Shown: positions 7,115 through 15,187, counted from the stretch's first letter. The stretch is DNA of 25,826 nucleotides from Acidobacteriota bacterium (GCA_024640445.1 JAHEEZ010000014.1:1-25826); one strand, 5' to 3'. Numbers and translations are program-made. The notes: generated from the letters alone by a model not told the origin.

Positions 7115-7666
7115 ATGACACGAGTATTAATCTCGTTCGCGGCATTGTTGATCTTGTTCACCGTAGGGGCGTCGGCACAAGTCCGGCCGGCGGTGAGCAG
7201 CGATTCGGAAGAAGCGGAGCGCACAGCGCCGGCGGTTCTGCCGAAATCGATCGCAACCGAGTATCAGGGCGGCATCTACGGTTTCAGCGAAAAAGAAAAA
7301 GGCACCATCAAATTCGACGAATTGAATGAGCGGCTGGTGTTTTTCGGCGAGGACGGTAAGGAAAAATTCTCGATACCCTACGAGGCGATCGTTGTGGTCT
7401 ATCCGAGCAAGAAGAAGGTGCAGTCCGGAACAGGCCGGGCGATCGGAGCGATACCTTTTCCCGGTGCCTCCCTTGGCGGAGCGTTCTTAAAGAAGCAGAA
7501 GAACTATCTGGTGATCCAGTATTTGGACCCGGACGTGGATATTCGGGGAACAGTGAATTTTCTGATCGACACAGGCGACGAATTATTCGCGGCGATCCAC
7601 GCGGTTGGCCAGAACGCAGAACTTCAGAGACGCGGGGACGCATACATTCGAAAGAAGACTTATTGA
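7115..7666 (+). CDS. Secreted protein, function unknown
   Basis: The protein is 183 aa. The start is chosen at MTRVLISFAALLIL because this Met begins a signal peptide (ending ...VGASAQ) and GGAG lies about 11 bp upstream. The mature domain has YQGGIYGFSEKEKGTIKFDE, RLVFFGEDGKEKFSIPYEAIVVVYPS and KKQKNYLVIQYL, a succession of beta strands reminiscent of a PH/GRAM-like fold, then a helix (DELFAAIHAVGQ). A glycine-rich turn (GRAIGAIPFPGASLGGAF) lies between. I see no catalytic residues. It is the last gene of the nurA run and ends at a bidirectional terminator. Confidence 0.75.
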   Translation: MTRVLISFAALLILFTVGASAQVRPAVSSDSEEAERTAPAVLPKSIATEYQGGIYGFSEKEKGTIKFDELNERLVFFGEDGKEKFSIPYEAIVVVYPSKKKVQSGTGRAIGAIPFPGASLGGAFLKKQKNYLVIQYLDPDVDIRGTVNFLIDTGDELFAAIHAVGQNAELQRRGDAYIRKKTY

Positions 7667-7686
7667 ATCATGGTGCCCGGCAGTTC

Positions 7687-7726
7687 GAAAAAGCGGCGTG
7701 ACCGAAAAGTCCGCCGCTTCTTTCTA
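7687..7726. terminator. Bidirectional terminator between convergent genes
   Basis: AAGCGGCG and CGCCGCTT form a stem extended by GAC/GTC with one bulge, closed by a CGAAAA loop. A-rich sequence precedes and T-rich sequence follows, so it can terminate both the plus-strand run and rsmE. Confidence 0.75.
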
Positions 7727-8440
7727 TTTGAGATCGCCGTACCTGTGTTGAAGCAGCGCCGTGACGGCGATCGCCGCCGTCTCCGCCCGGAGGATCCTTC
7801 CGCCGAGAGTTACAAGCGCAGCATCGGCCTTTTCCGCCATCGCGATCTCGGCCTCTTCCCATCCGCCCTCGGGGCCGACGAATGCCGTTATACGGCTGCT
7901 CCCGATCCCGGCCGGGAATCCTCGTCCTCCCTGTTCGACGAATACAATCGCTTCAGATCCGGCTTCCCCGATATGATCAGCGAATTCGCCAACATCGGAG
8001 ATCTCCATCAGCGTCGCCCTTCCACACTGTTTTGAAGCCTCGATGGCGATCCGTTCCCATCTTTCAAGTCTCTTTCCGGCAGCGTCCGGGGGGATGTCGC
8101 ACCTTTTGGTCACGATGGGAAGGAGCCGTGTTACTCCGAGTTCCACAGCCTTTTGGACGACCATGTCGAACTTGTCGTGCTTAAGGAGCGCGGCGGCGAG
8201 TGTGAGATCGAGAGGCGATTCTTTCGAAGGGGGCTCCGTGCGGGAAATGACGGCGAGTTCGGTTTCGCGCTTTCCCACCGACTCTACCTCGCAAAGATAC
8301 TCGTTACCTCGGCCATCAAAAACCGCTATCCGTTCGCCTTCTCTCAGCCGGAGCACATTCCGGATGTGCGCCGATTCATCGGCGCCAAGGGTAAGGGCAT
8401 CTTGCGCGGGGTCCGCATCAGGGCAATAGAATCGTCGCAT
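7724..8440 (-). CDS. rsmE: 16S rRNA (uracil1498-N3)-methyltransferase RsmE
   Basis: The protein is 238 aa from MRRFYCPD, the usual beginning of RsmE; a TTG five codons earlier is also open, and no Shine-Dalgarno decides. An N-terminal PUA-like domain (GADESAHIRNVLRLREGERIAVFDG) is followed by a SPOUT methyltransferase domain. The trefoil-knot SAM-binding motifs are visible: ITAFVGPEGGWEEAEI and LGGRILRAETAAIAVTALL. It methylates U1498 of 16S rRNA. It starts 39 bp after the dapA stop and is probably co-transcribed with dapA. Confidence 0.95.
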   Translation of the reverse strand: MRRFYCPDADPAQDALTLGADESAHIRNVLRLREGERIAVFDGRGNEYLCEVESVGKRETELAVISRTEPPSKESPLDLTLAAALLKHDKFDMVVQKAVELGVTRLLPIVTKRCDIPPDAAGKRLERWERIAIEASKQCGRATLMEISDVGEFADHIGEAGSEAIVFVEQGGRGFPAGIGSSRITAFVGPEGGWEEAEIAMAEKADAALVTLGGRILRAETAAIAVTALLQHRYGDLK

Positions 8441-8479
8441 TGTTCGGGAATCCAAATGGATCTTCGTGAATGTCCGTGC

Positions 8480-9379
8480 TCAGATCCCGAGGTCCCCGAG
8501 TATCCGTTTCAATGTCTTTCTGGCGGGTGCAGTGACCGGGACCAGTGGAAGCCGAAGGTTCTCTTCGAGAAGCCCCATCTCCTTCATGACGAATTTGCAC
8601 GGCGCGGGTGACGCCTCGATAAAGTTGGCTTCCATCAGTTCCAGGATCTTGTAATGGATCCTTCTCGCCTTTGAAAAACCTCCGTCGAGGGCGGCGGTCA
8701 CCATTTGCGAGGTCTCTTTCGGGATCTCATTCGAACAGACGGAAACAAGACCGTCGGCGCCGATCGCGATCATCGCCACAGTGGTCATGTCATCTCCGGA
8801 AAACACACGGAAATTCTTGGGCCGTAAACGGATGATCTCCATTATCTGCGAGAAGTTTCCGGAGGCCTCCTTGGTTGCGACGATGTTTCCGCAAGCTTCG
8901 GCGAGCCGGATCGTGGTTGCGGCCGAGATGTTCGAGGACGTCCGTCCGGGCACATTGTAGAGCATCATCGGAAAGCCCTTGACGGATTTCGCGATCTCGG
9001 AGAAATGGGCGAACATTCCGTCCTGAGTGGGCTTGTTGTAGTAGGGGGCGACCACCAGCGCCATATCCGCACCAGCCTGTCTCGCCTTTCGTGTGAAATC
9101 GATAGTCGCGGCGGTGTTGTTGCTTCCGGTTCCGGCTATAACCTTAGCCTTGTGCCTGCGCGCGACCTCGACGGTCATCTTGATCACGTGGAGCCTTTCC
9201 GACTCGTCCATCGTCACGCTCTCGCCTGTCGTACCGCACGGAACGAGGAGCTTCACCCCGTTCCTTATCTGTCTTTCGACCAACTCCGAGAAGCACTCAT
9301 CATCCACAGAACCGTCCTTGCGGAACGGAGTAACGAGCGCCGTGGCGCATCCATTAAGCCAGGTCAGATTCATTGTCAT
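8480..9379 (-). CDS. dapA: 4-hydroxy-tetrahydrodipicolinate synthase
   Basis: The protein is 299 aa, the usual length. DapA condenses pyruvate with aspartate semialdehyde, the first committed step to lysine and meso-diaminopimelate. Visible motifs are CGTTGES (T50, T51), YNVPGRT with catalytic Tyr141, and IVATKEASGN with the Schiff-base Lys170. GAGGG lies close before the ATG; a second Met two codons later is possible. It is the middle gene of the ligase-dapA-rsmE minus-strand group, 73 bp after the ligase stop. Confidence 0.96.
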   Translation of the reverse strand: MTMNLTWLNGCATALVTPFRKDGSVDDECFSELVERQIRNGVKLLVPCGTTGESVTMDESERLHVIKMTVEVARRHKAKVIAGTGSNNTAATIDFTRKARQAGADMALVVAPYYNKPTQDGMFAHFSEIAKSVKGFPMMLYNVPGRTSSNISAATTIRLAEACGNIVATKEASGNFSQIMEIIRLRPKNFRVFSGDDMTTVAMIAIGADGLVSVCSNEIPKETSQMVTAALDGGFSKARRIHYKILELMEANFIEASPAPCKFVMKEMGLLEENLRLPLVPVTAPARKTLKRILGDLGI

Positions 9380-9383
9380 AATT

Positions 9384-9450
9384 CCCTCGCTGAGCGGTGA
9401 GCAGTATTCTTTGCTCAGTCCTCGTTTCTCATTTCTCAGTGCTCTTCATT
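9384..9450 (-). repeat. Low-complexity ACTGAG/AATGAG-type spacer
   Basis: The spacer between the acyl-CoA ligase and dapA is built of degenerate purine-rich words on the minus strand (ACTGAGAAATGAGAAACGAG, ACTGAGCA, CTGCTCACCGCTCAG). It does not look coding and contains no clear promoter. Confidence 0.45.
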
Positions 9451-9452
9451 TC

Positions 9453-11282
9453 CTACGATCCGCAGATCTGATCGATCGCATCCGCATATTTTTCGTCGAT
9501 CACGCCGCGCTTGATCTTAAGCGTCGGCGTCATCTCACCCTTGTCGATGGAAAACTCCCTGGGCAGCAGGTAGACTCTCTTGACCCTCTCAAAATCGCTC
9601 AATTCCCGCGTGAATTCCACCGCGTCATTTTGCACACGCTTGATCACGTAACGGTCGTCGCACAGTTCTTCGCGCGTGCCCGTTGCTTCGATACCCTCTT
9701 CTTTCAGAGTCTGCTTCAGCGATTCCCATTCCGGAACGATAAGCGCGCCGACCTGTTTCCTTCCTGAACCGACGACGATCGCCTGGGCCACCAAAGGCGA
9801 CTGTTTCAAAAGACTTTCAACCTGCTGGGGCGCGACGTATTTTCCGTTCGAGAGCTTGAAAAGGTCCTTGATCCGGTCAGTGATGTAGAAATGGCCGTCG
9901 TCATCGACATATCCGACGTCGCCCGTGTGATACCAGCCCTCTTCATCAAGTGCCTTCGAGGTCTCTCCCGGCTTGTTGAAGTATCCGCTCATCACGCTTT
10001 CGCCGCGAATGAGGATCTCGCCGTCTTTATCAGCCACTTTCATCTCGACCCCATAAAAAGGCTTTCCGATAGATCCGACCTTGTTGTCTTCCGGCCTGTT
10101 CGCGCACACGATACACGCCTCGGTCATTCCATAGCCTTGCAGGATCGGAATCCCCGCCGCGAGGAACGCATATGAAAGTGTCCGGGATAATGGCGCTCCC
10201 CCCGAAACGAAGAACCTCAAAGATCCGCCCACTCCGTTCCGCCATTTCGAGAAGACCAGGCGGCTTGCCAAAGCGTGGCGCGCGCGCAACCCCGGCGAAA
10301 TGAACCTGTGGTTGTCGACCGCGTCCCAATAGTCCTGGCCGACCTGCAGAGACCAGTTGAAAAGCTTTGTCTTGACGCCGCCCGCCGCGCGTCCCTTCTT
10401 AACTATCTTGTGATAGACCTGTTCAAAGAGCCTCGGAACGGCGGTCATGATCGTCGGCTTAACCTCTTGAAGGTGTCCCGCGAGCTGATCGAAAGAGGAG
10501 CAGTAATGAACCGAGACGCCGTTCGAACTGAGAACGTAAAAGACCGTTCGTTCAAAGATATGCGAAAGCGGAAGTACCGCAAGGGACCTATCGGTCGGCC
10601 TGATCGGGAGGCCGCGCGATATCGAGGCAACGTTCGATGTGAAGTTGCGATGCGACAGCATCACGCCCTTTGGTTCTCCGGTCGTCCCCGATGTGTAGAT
10701 AACGGTCGCCAGATCATCGGTTGAAATGCGTTCAAGGAGACGATCGAACTGTTTGTCGTCTATTTCCTCGACCCGCTGGCCTCTTTCCTCGATATCCGCC
10801 AAAGCTACCGCCCTGGAATCGTGCGGCGGAGCCGATCCTTCGTCGAAGAATACAACGCGTTCGATCTGCTCGATGCTCTGTACCGCCGAGCTGACGTGAT
10901 CCCAAAGCTTCCTGCCCGAGACCAGAAGCATCTTCGATCCCGAATCCTCAAGAATGTACCGAATCTGCTCAACCGCTTGAGTGGTGTAGATCGGCACGGT
11001 GACGCCGCCCGCCGAAAGTACCGCGAGATCGCTAAGCGACCATTCAGGGCGGTTCTCAGAAATGATCGCCACCTTGTCTCCGGATCCGATTCCAAGGTCC
11101 GCAAACCCCAGAGCGAGGTGCTTGATCTTTCTTACCGCGTTCTCGCCGGAAATACTTTTCCAATTTCCGTTCGCCTTGTACCTCAAGGCGTCCGGCTTCT
11201 TGTGGCGGCGGAATGCCTCAAGACAGTAATGAGGCAGGGTCTGAGGCAAGGTCTCGAATCCTATCAAGTTTTCAGCGATCAT
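9453..11282 (-). CDS. Long-chain fatty-acid--CoA ligase (AMP-forming)
   Basis: The protein is 609 aa, fitting the FadD15/ACSL-like soluble long-chain acyl-CoA synthetases. Adenylate-forming motifs in order are YTSGTTGEPKG (196-206, P-loop), ILQGYGMTEA, GEILIRGESVMSGY, GWYHTGDVGYVDDDG, ITDRIKDLFKLSNGKYVAPQQVE, and the C-terminal LKIKRGVI with the probable catalytic Lys. It activates long-chain fatty acids for degradation or lipid synthesis. A GGGA lies 12 bp before the ATG. It is first in a minus-strand group with dapA and rsmE, although these functions are unrelated. Confidence 0.92.
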   Translation of the reverse strand: MIAENLIGFETLPQTLPHYCLEAFRRHKKPDALRYKANGNWKSISGENAVRKIKHLALGFADLGIGSGDKVAIISENRPEWSLSDLAVLSAGGVTVPIYTTQAVEQIRYILEDSGSKMLLVSGRKLWDHVSSAVQSIEQIERVVFFDEGSAPPHDSRAVALADIEERGQRVEEIDDKQFDRLLERISTDDLATVIYTSGTTGEPKGVMLSHRNFTSNVASISRGLPIRPTDRSLAVLPLSHIFERTVFYVLSSNGVSVHYCSSFDQLAGHLQEVKPTIMTAVPRLFEQVYHKIVKKGRAAGGVKTKLFNWSLQVGQDYWDAVDNHRFISPGLRARHALASRLVFSKWRNGVGGSLRFFVSGGAPLSRTLSYAFLAAGIPILQGYGMTEACIVCANRPEDNKVGSIGKPFYGVEMKVADKDGEILIRGESVMSGYFNKPGETSKALDEEGWYHTGDVGYVDDDGHFYITDRIKDLFKLSNGKYVAPQQVESLLKQSPLVAQAIVVGSGRKQVGALIVPEWESLKQTLKEEGIEATGTREELCDDRYVIKRVQNDAVEFTRELSDFERVKRVYLLPREFSIDKGEMTPTLKIKRGVIDEKYADAIDQICGS

Positions 11283-11553
11283 TCAGAATTTTGTCCCGAG
11301 AGTGGAGTATGAGGCGTGTTGCTGATTTCGCATCTGCCTGAGCCGGGGAAGGCAGCGCTACATGCAGCACAAAGTCGTATCGATCGCGCCGCAACCCGCC
11401 TGGCCGGTAAAACCAAAACTATAAACCTTTCGCCCGATATTATCATACCGGTGCGCCGCTTTTTAACCGCCAAACGCACGCTCGCAGTCTCGCCCTCCCG
11501 CGCCTCCGGTTGACAGCCGTTTAGCGGCAATGCGTCCCAAGATGCCGGCTAAG

Positions 11554-12018
11554 CTATTCTTCGGATTGCTTTCTAACGACCAGTACGGAACACGGAGCGT
11601 ACTTCACCACCGCATCGGAAACCGAACCGATCAACATCCGTTTCACGAATCCGTAACCGTGTGAACCGAGCACGATAAGGTCCGCTCCCCAGGATTGCGC
11701 GTCGTCAACGATCGCCCCTTTCGTGGAGCGGCTGAAGAACACTTTTGTCAGTACCGTAACATCCGATCCAGACACAAGTCCTTCAAGCAATTCTTTGGAA
11801 TTCTTTACGACGTCCTGAGCGTTCTTTTCGGCTTCCTTCTCCGCCTCGGCGTAGTAGTTCGTAGAAACGCCGAACGGCTCGACACCCACGGGTGCGAGCG
11901 GCTCTATGATCGAGATTATCCTGATCTCCGCCGGCTCGTCATATTTTAGCAGTTCACCGCATTTCTTCACGGCTTCGAGACTATAATCCGAACCGTCTGT
12001 CGCAACTAAGATCTTCAT
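11554..12018 (-). CDS. Universal stress protein, UspA family
   Basis: The protein is 154 aa, a single Usp domain (Rossmann-like alpha/beta, probably dimeric). It begins MKILVATDGSDYSLEAV, and the ATP-binding signature G-2X-G-9X-G(S/T) is intact as GSHGYGFVKRMLIGS followed by VSDAVVKYAPCSVLVVR. This suggests an ATP-binding UspA. It lies 66 bp after the DUF5335 gene on the same strand, and I see no separate promoter. It would therefore be transcribed from the sigma-54 candidate at 12536-12551. It is clearly paralogous to the two Usp proteins to its right. Confidence 0.93.
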   Translation of the reverse strand: MKILVATDGSDYSLEAVKKCGELLKYDEPAEIRIISIIEPLAPVGVEPFGVSTNYYAEAEKEAEKNAQDVVKNSKELLEGLVSGSDVTVLTKVFFSRSTKGAIVDDAQSWGADLIVLGSHGYGFVKRMLIGSVSDAVVKYAPCSVLVVRKQSEE

Positions 12019-12084
12019 TTCTCCTCCCGGGTATAGATCAAAAACTCAAATCCGGACGAGCCTAAACTTCCCCCGCATCTGATG

Positions 12085-12468
12085 TCACACGTGCGTGACC
12101 CTGTAGGTGCCGTAGCCGGACTCGACCGGCATTGGCTCCAGGATCATGATCAGGGTTTTGGTTCCGTCCACTTCTTCGATCTCTAGTATACCCCCCGCAT
12201 CAGTTTTGTTGGGAAGGAAGGCAACAACAGTCGGATCGTAGACGTTGTGCGTCAGGTGATGTTCGGCGTCCTTGCCAAGCAGGATCTCGATCACGTTGCG
12301 TTCACCGTCAAACTCCGCGGTGATCCCCTTTAGCGGAAGGCCCTGGCTTAGCAGCTGATCTCCGATCTCGCGGTTAATGACCTCCAGGTTTATCTTCCAT
12401 TCGAATCGTCTTTTTGTAAGATCGTCGAAGAAACTAGCCCACTCTTCCTTTGGTATGTTAAGTGTCAT
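12085..12468 (-). CDS. DUF5335-family protein
   Basis: The protein is 127 aa, starting MTLNIPKEEWASFFDDLTKRR. The start is decided by GGAGG 6 bp before this ATG; the frame extends upstream without a Shine-Dalgarno. The segments WASFFDDLTKRRFEW, EVINREIGDQ, LPLKGITAEFDG and EILLGKDAEHHLTHNVYDP, and an acidic C-terminal part ending in YGTYRVTHV, fit the uncharacterised DUF5335 family. That family often sits in stress-gene neighbourhoods. It has no signal peptide and no catalytic motif I can name. It is the first gene of a unit with a UspA gene and is preceded by a near-perfect sigma-54 promoter. Confidence 0.8.
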   Translation of the reverse strand: MTLNIPKEEWASFFDDLTKRRFEWKINLEVINREIGDQLLSQGLPLKGITAEFDGERNVIEILLGKDAEHHLTHNVYDPTVVAFLPNKTDAGGILEIEEVDGTKTLIMILEPMPVESGYGTYRVTHV

Positions 12469-12535
12469 ATCGCACCTCCGTGCATCTGCGACCGTGTAGA
12501 CTGCAATTTGACTACGGTCTTCTAACCTTTTGGCG

Positions 12536-12551
12536 TGCAATAGATGTGCCC
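12536..12551 (-). promoter_or_regulatory. Sigma-54 promoter for DUF5335-usp
   Basis: On the minus strand GGGCACATCTATTGCA matches the consensus TGGCACRNNNNTTGCW at 11 of 12 defined positions (only the first T differs), with exact GG-N10-GC spacing. The predicted start of transcription is near 12525, about 57 nt before the gene. Confidence 0.8.
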
Positions 12552-12603
12552 ACTCGCGGCCCCTCTATTTTGGGCCTGAAGTGCGTGGAGCCGCGTAATT
12601 TTG

Positions 12604-12627
12604 AGCGTTTTTCCGTGAAAATTCGCT
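12604..12627 (-). promoter_or_regulatory. Putative activator-binding dyad (contains TGAAAATT)
   Basis: An imperfect dyad with AGCG and CGCT ends and T/A-rich arms includes GTGAAAATTCGC. Its motif centre is about 70 bp upstream of the -24 element at 12549-12550, a normal place for an enhancer site of an NtrC-type activator. A similar motif occurs upstream of the other sigma-54 candidates. Confidence 0.4.
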
Positions 12628-12904
12628 AGCTGTTATCTTGGCCGGAAAACTTGAAGACGGTCGCGATAAATGTGATCCAAAAGCAAAGCAGTTGCGAGTA
12701 CACAGGAACTGCGTGCGCAGCCGGATAGAGATCGAGAGTGCATACGCGCTCGTTAGCCAGATAGGCTGAGCTTGAACCAGAGCTATCTGGAGTATCTCTT
12801 CACGCGGACTTCCGATGCATTTCTCGCGACAGGGCATCGCGATCATAGCGAAACCGGACCAAATCTGATAAAAACAAGATAAAGGGACTTTGGCGAGCGG
12901 GCAT

Positions 12905-13363
12905 ATGAAGATTCTTCTTCCAACAGATGGTTCGGATTTCAGCTTTGCGGCGGCGCGCGCTTGCGCTGATATCGCAGCGAAAGAGAAGGACCCCGAAATA
13001 AGGGTGATCTCGGTCATCGAGTCGCTTACCCCGGATGAACCGTTCGATACGGACAGCGACTATTTCATCGCTGTCCAGCAGGCATCCCGTGCGGCTGCCG
13101 AGGAGAACGTCGAGATCGCGCGCGGGATCATAATCTCCCATCCCGGGAACAGCGATCTACGGGTCGAAACAAAGACTGTCGCAGGCAAACCTGACAAACT
13201 GATCATCCGGGAGGCTGAAGAGTGGAAGGCGGACCTTGTGGTCATAGCCTCCCACGGGTACGGATTTTGGGCGCGGACGCTTCTTGGATCTGTGTCAGAT
13301 TCGGTGGTCCATCACGCCCCCTGTTCCGTACTGATCGTCCGGAGCAGGCCCGCTCCCTCCTAA
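12905..13363 (+). CDS. Universal stress protein, UspA family (variant ATP motif)
   Basis: The protein is 152 aa from MKILLPTDGSDFSFAAARACADIAAK; a TTG five codons upstream is also open, but MKI matches the sister proteins. A single Usp domain ends in ASHGYGFWARTLLGSVSDSVVHHAPCSVLIVR. The first Gly of the G-2X-G-9X-G(S/T) ATP motif is Ala, while the second Gly and the GS are kept, so ATP binding may be weaker. The gene converges on the next usp, and their 3' ends share a 32-bp inverted repeat. No clear promoter was found. Confidence 0.92.
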   Translation: MKILLPTDGSDFSFAAARACADIAAKEKDPEIRVISVIESLTPDEPFDTDSDYFIAVQQASRAAAEENVEIARGIIISHPGNSDLRVETKTVAGKPDKLIIREAEEWKADLVVIASHGYGFWARTLLGSVSDSVVHHAPCSVLIVRSRPAPS

Positions 13364-13473
13364 ACGACTGATCGTCCGGCTTATTACTTCTTTTCCTCGA
13401 TGGGCATCCGAACAACCAAAACAGAGCACGGAGCCAAATGCACCACCGAATCTGACACAGATCCAAGAAGCGT
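13277..13473. repeat. Perfect 32-bp inverted repeat at the ends of two convergent usp genes
   Basis: Positions 13277-13308 and 13442-13473 are perfect reverse complements over 32 bp, separated by 133 bp. Both encode the end of the ATP-binding motif (TLLGSVSDSVVH) in the two convergent usp genes. Confidence 0.9.
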
Positions 13474-13851
13474 GCGTTCCCAATAGCCTCCGCCGTGCGA
13501 TCCGACCACTACGAGATCGGCTTCCCATTCCTCAGCTGCCTTTACGATCTCCCGCGGTATCGAGCCGGAGAGAACTCCCTCTGTGATCTCGAAATCCCGC
13601 CCTGCAAATGCGTCTCTCAGCGTCTTCGCCGCCGAACTTACGAATTCCTTAGTCTGATCCTCCGAGAAATTTTGCACCTGCGCGTAATATGGGGCTGCTC
13701 CCGCAGCGACCGCCATTCCCAACGGCTCAAGCCGCTGGACCACGGACAGCACCTTGATCTCTGCTGTCTGGTGCGGTCCGAACAGTTCCTTGCATAGATC
13801 GAGCGCTTCGTCGCCAAAGCGCGATCCGTCGATAGCGAGAATAATTTTCAT
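13384..13851 (-). CDS. Universal stress protein, UspA family
   Basis: The protein is 155 aa, MKIILAIDGSRFGDEALDLCKELFG, with GGGAGGG close before the ATG. The ATP signature is intact: GSHGGGYWERTLLGS, then VSDSVVHLAPCSVLVVR. A segment rich in Ala and Gly (GMAVAAGAAPYYAQVQNF) replaces the acidic stretch of the neighbouring paralogue. It ends only 20 bp from the convergent usp with no terminator between. It is preceded by a sigma-54 promoter candidate at 13935-13950. Confidence 0.93.
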   Translation of the reverse strand: MKIILAIDGSRFGDEALDLCKELFGPHQTAEIKVLSVVQRLEPLGMAVAAGAAPYYAQVQNFSEDQTKEFVSSAAKTLRDAFAGRDFEITEGVLSGSIPREIVKAAEEWEADLVVVGSHGGGYWERTLLGSVSDSVVHLAPCSVLVVRMPIEEKK

Positions 13852-13934
13852 ATCGCCCTCCCGCTTTCGGGCCGGCGGGGTGTGTACTGATTGCGCTGAT
13901 TCTACGCCGGCTCAAAGCTCCTGAATAACTAACG

Positions 13935-13950
13935 GGCAATGCCCGTGCCT
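13935..13950 (-). promoter_or_regulatory. Sigma-54 promoter for the minus-strand usp
   Basis: AGGCACGGGCATTGCC on the minus strand matches TGGCACRNNNNTTGCW at 10 of 12 defined positions with exact GG-N10-GC spacing. The predicted start is near 13924, about 73 nt before the usp ATG. It also forms a small GGGCAATGCCC palindrome. Confidence 0.7.
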
Positions 13951-14021
13951 GTTAATAAATTGCTGAAGCCCTTGTATTTACAGGGGCATTGGTCATCCTG
14001 ACCATATCCGGAACTGGTTTC

Positions 14022-14058
14022 GCGTATTATTACGCCTGCGGTGAGCGAAAAATCACGC
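14022..14058. promoter_or_regulatory. Putative paired activator sites (GCG-N8-CGC)
   Basis: GCGTATTATTACGC (14022-14035) and GCGAAAAATCACGC (14045-14058) are two similar dyads with centres 23 bp apart. The second contains the shared CGAAAAAT core. It is about 69 bp from the -24 element of the dehydrogenase promoter and about 103 bp from that of the usp promoter. Confidence 0.45.
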
Positions 14059-14118
14059 ACGCGTCCAAAAAGGGGACTGTCGGAACACGATTCGGCTTGA
14101 CCAAATGGCGGGTGGAAA

Positions 14119-14134
14119 TGGTACGAGGATTGCG
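14119..14134 (+). promoter_or_regulatory. Sigma-54 promoter for the alcohol dehydrogenase
   Basis: TGGTACGAGGATTGCG matches TGGCACRNNNNTTGCW at 10 of 12 defined positions with exact GG-N10-GC spacing. The predicted start is near 14145, about 30 nt before the gene. Confidence 0.7.
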
Positions 14135-14173
14135 CCTGAACAAATTTGCATTGTATTAACGAAGACGAGTGAG

Positions 14174-15187
14174 ATGGAGATGAAAGCCTGCATTCTTGAA
14201 TCCGCGTCAGATGTCCGTACGCATCCGCTGAAATATACCGATACCGAAAGTCCTTTGCCGGGCAGCGGCGAACTTCTGGTCAAAGTGATTTGTTGCGCCA
14301 TATGCCGAACGGATCTTCACGTGGTCGAAGGCGACCTGCCTGTCCGAAAGTCGCCGCTGATCCCGGGACATCAGATTGTCGGCGAGGTCGCCGGGTACGG
14401 CGAAGGAGTTGACGGTTTCGCGATGGGCGACCGCGTTGGAATAGCGTGGTTGAACCGGACTTGCGGGCATTGCCGGTTTTGCGTGTCAGGACGCGAGAAT
14501 TTGTGCGAGACTCCGGATTTCACAGGCTGGACCAGGGACGGAGGTTTCGCGGAACATGCGGTTGTCCCGGCGGATTTCGCATATCCTCTTCCCGCCGATC
14601 TTGCTTCGGAACACGCGGCGCCGCTTTTGTGCGCTGGAATAATCGGGTACAGAGGGCTGAAATTGACGGGGATCGGGAACTGGGCAGGAGCGCGGCTGGG
14701 CATCTACGGATTTGGCGCGGCAGGTCACGTTGCGATCCAACTGGCGAGATTTCGGGGGGCTGACGTGTATGTCGCGACCCGCGACAGGGAACGCCATCAG
14801 GCTTTGGCAGTGGAATTGGGCGCCGCCTGGGTTGGTGATACGTTTGACATCCCGCCCGTAAAGCTCGATGGGTCGATTATCTTCGCTCCGGCGGGAGAGA
14901 TAGTTCCGCCGGCCCTCAGGGCACTCGACCGGGGCGCTTCACTGGTGCTGGGCGGAATTCATATGAGCCCGATCCCTGAGTTCGAGTACGGACTGATCTA
15001 TGGCGAAAGAGTGATTCGGAGCGTAGCCAACAACACGCGCGCGGACGGAAGGGAATTTCTGGAGGAAGCGGCCAAAGCGGAGGTAAAGACATCGATCCGC
15101 AGGTTCCCGCTGGCTGACGCGAACGAAGCGCTCATCGCTCTGAAGAGCGACGCGATCCGGGGCGCAGGGGTATTGATGGTCGAATAA
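14174..15187 (+). CDS. Zinc-dependent alcohol dehydrogenase (MDR family)
   Basis: The protein is 337 aa from MEMKACILES; the second Met (14180) is equally possible. The longer frame from 14105 is rejected because it would overlap the predicted promoter. Catalytic zinc ligands are C44 (AICRTD), H66 (PGHQIVG) and probably C153; the usual GHE is GHQ, as in a subset of this family. The structural zinc site is C97, C100, C103 and C111. The Rossmann motif is GIYGFGAAGHVA (about 176-187). It should oxidise alcohols or reduce aldehydes with NAD(P), useful for redox balance under oxygen limitation. It is a single gene divergent from a usp, and both are preceded by sigma-54 promoter matches. Confidence 0.92.
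   Translation: MEMKACILESASDVRTHPLKYTDTESPLPGSGELLVKVICCAICRTDLHVVEGDLPVRKSPLIPGHQIVGEVAGYGEGVDGFAMGDRVGIAWLNRTCGHCRFCVSGRENLCETPDFTGWTRDGGFAEHAVVPADFAYPLPADLASEHAAPLLCAGIIGYRGLKLTGIGNWAGARLGIYGFGAAGHVAIQLARFRGADVYVATRDRERHQALAVELGAAWVGDTFDIPPVKLDGSIIFAPAGEIVPPALRALDRGASLVLGGIHMSPIPEFEYGLIYGERVIRSVANNTRADGREFLEEAAKAEVKTSIRRFPLADANEALIALKSDAIRGAGVLMVE

Larger units (their letters stand above)
12469..12904. other. 436-bp divergent intergenic region
   Basis: This non-coding stretch separates the DUF5335 gene (minus) from a usp gene (plus). It holds the sigma-54 promoter match at 12536-12551 and an AT-rich dyad at 12604-12627. For the plus-strand usp I found no convincing sigma-54 or sigma-70 promoter. 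The open frames crossing it have no family resemblance. Confidence 0.6.
13852..14173. other. 322-bp divergent regulatory region between usp and alcohol dehydrogenase genes
   Basis: It contains two sigma-54 promoter matches pointing outwards (13935-13950 minus, 14119-14134 plus). Between them lie two GCG-N8-CGC dyads with AT-rich cores (14022-14035 and 14045-14058). No coding sequence is evident. Confidence 0.7.

Noticed and set aside
12704..12719. Possible sigma-54 site for the plus-strand usp (AGGAACTGCGTGCGCA)
   Set aside because: TTGC is missing and it is about 185 bp from the start codon.
12565..13017. A 150-codon minus-strand frame over the DUF5335/usp intergenic region
   Set aside because: It overlaps the well-supported plus-strand usp and its sequence (Ser/Arg/Cys-rich) looks like antisense translation.
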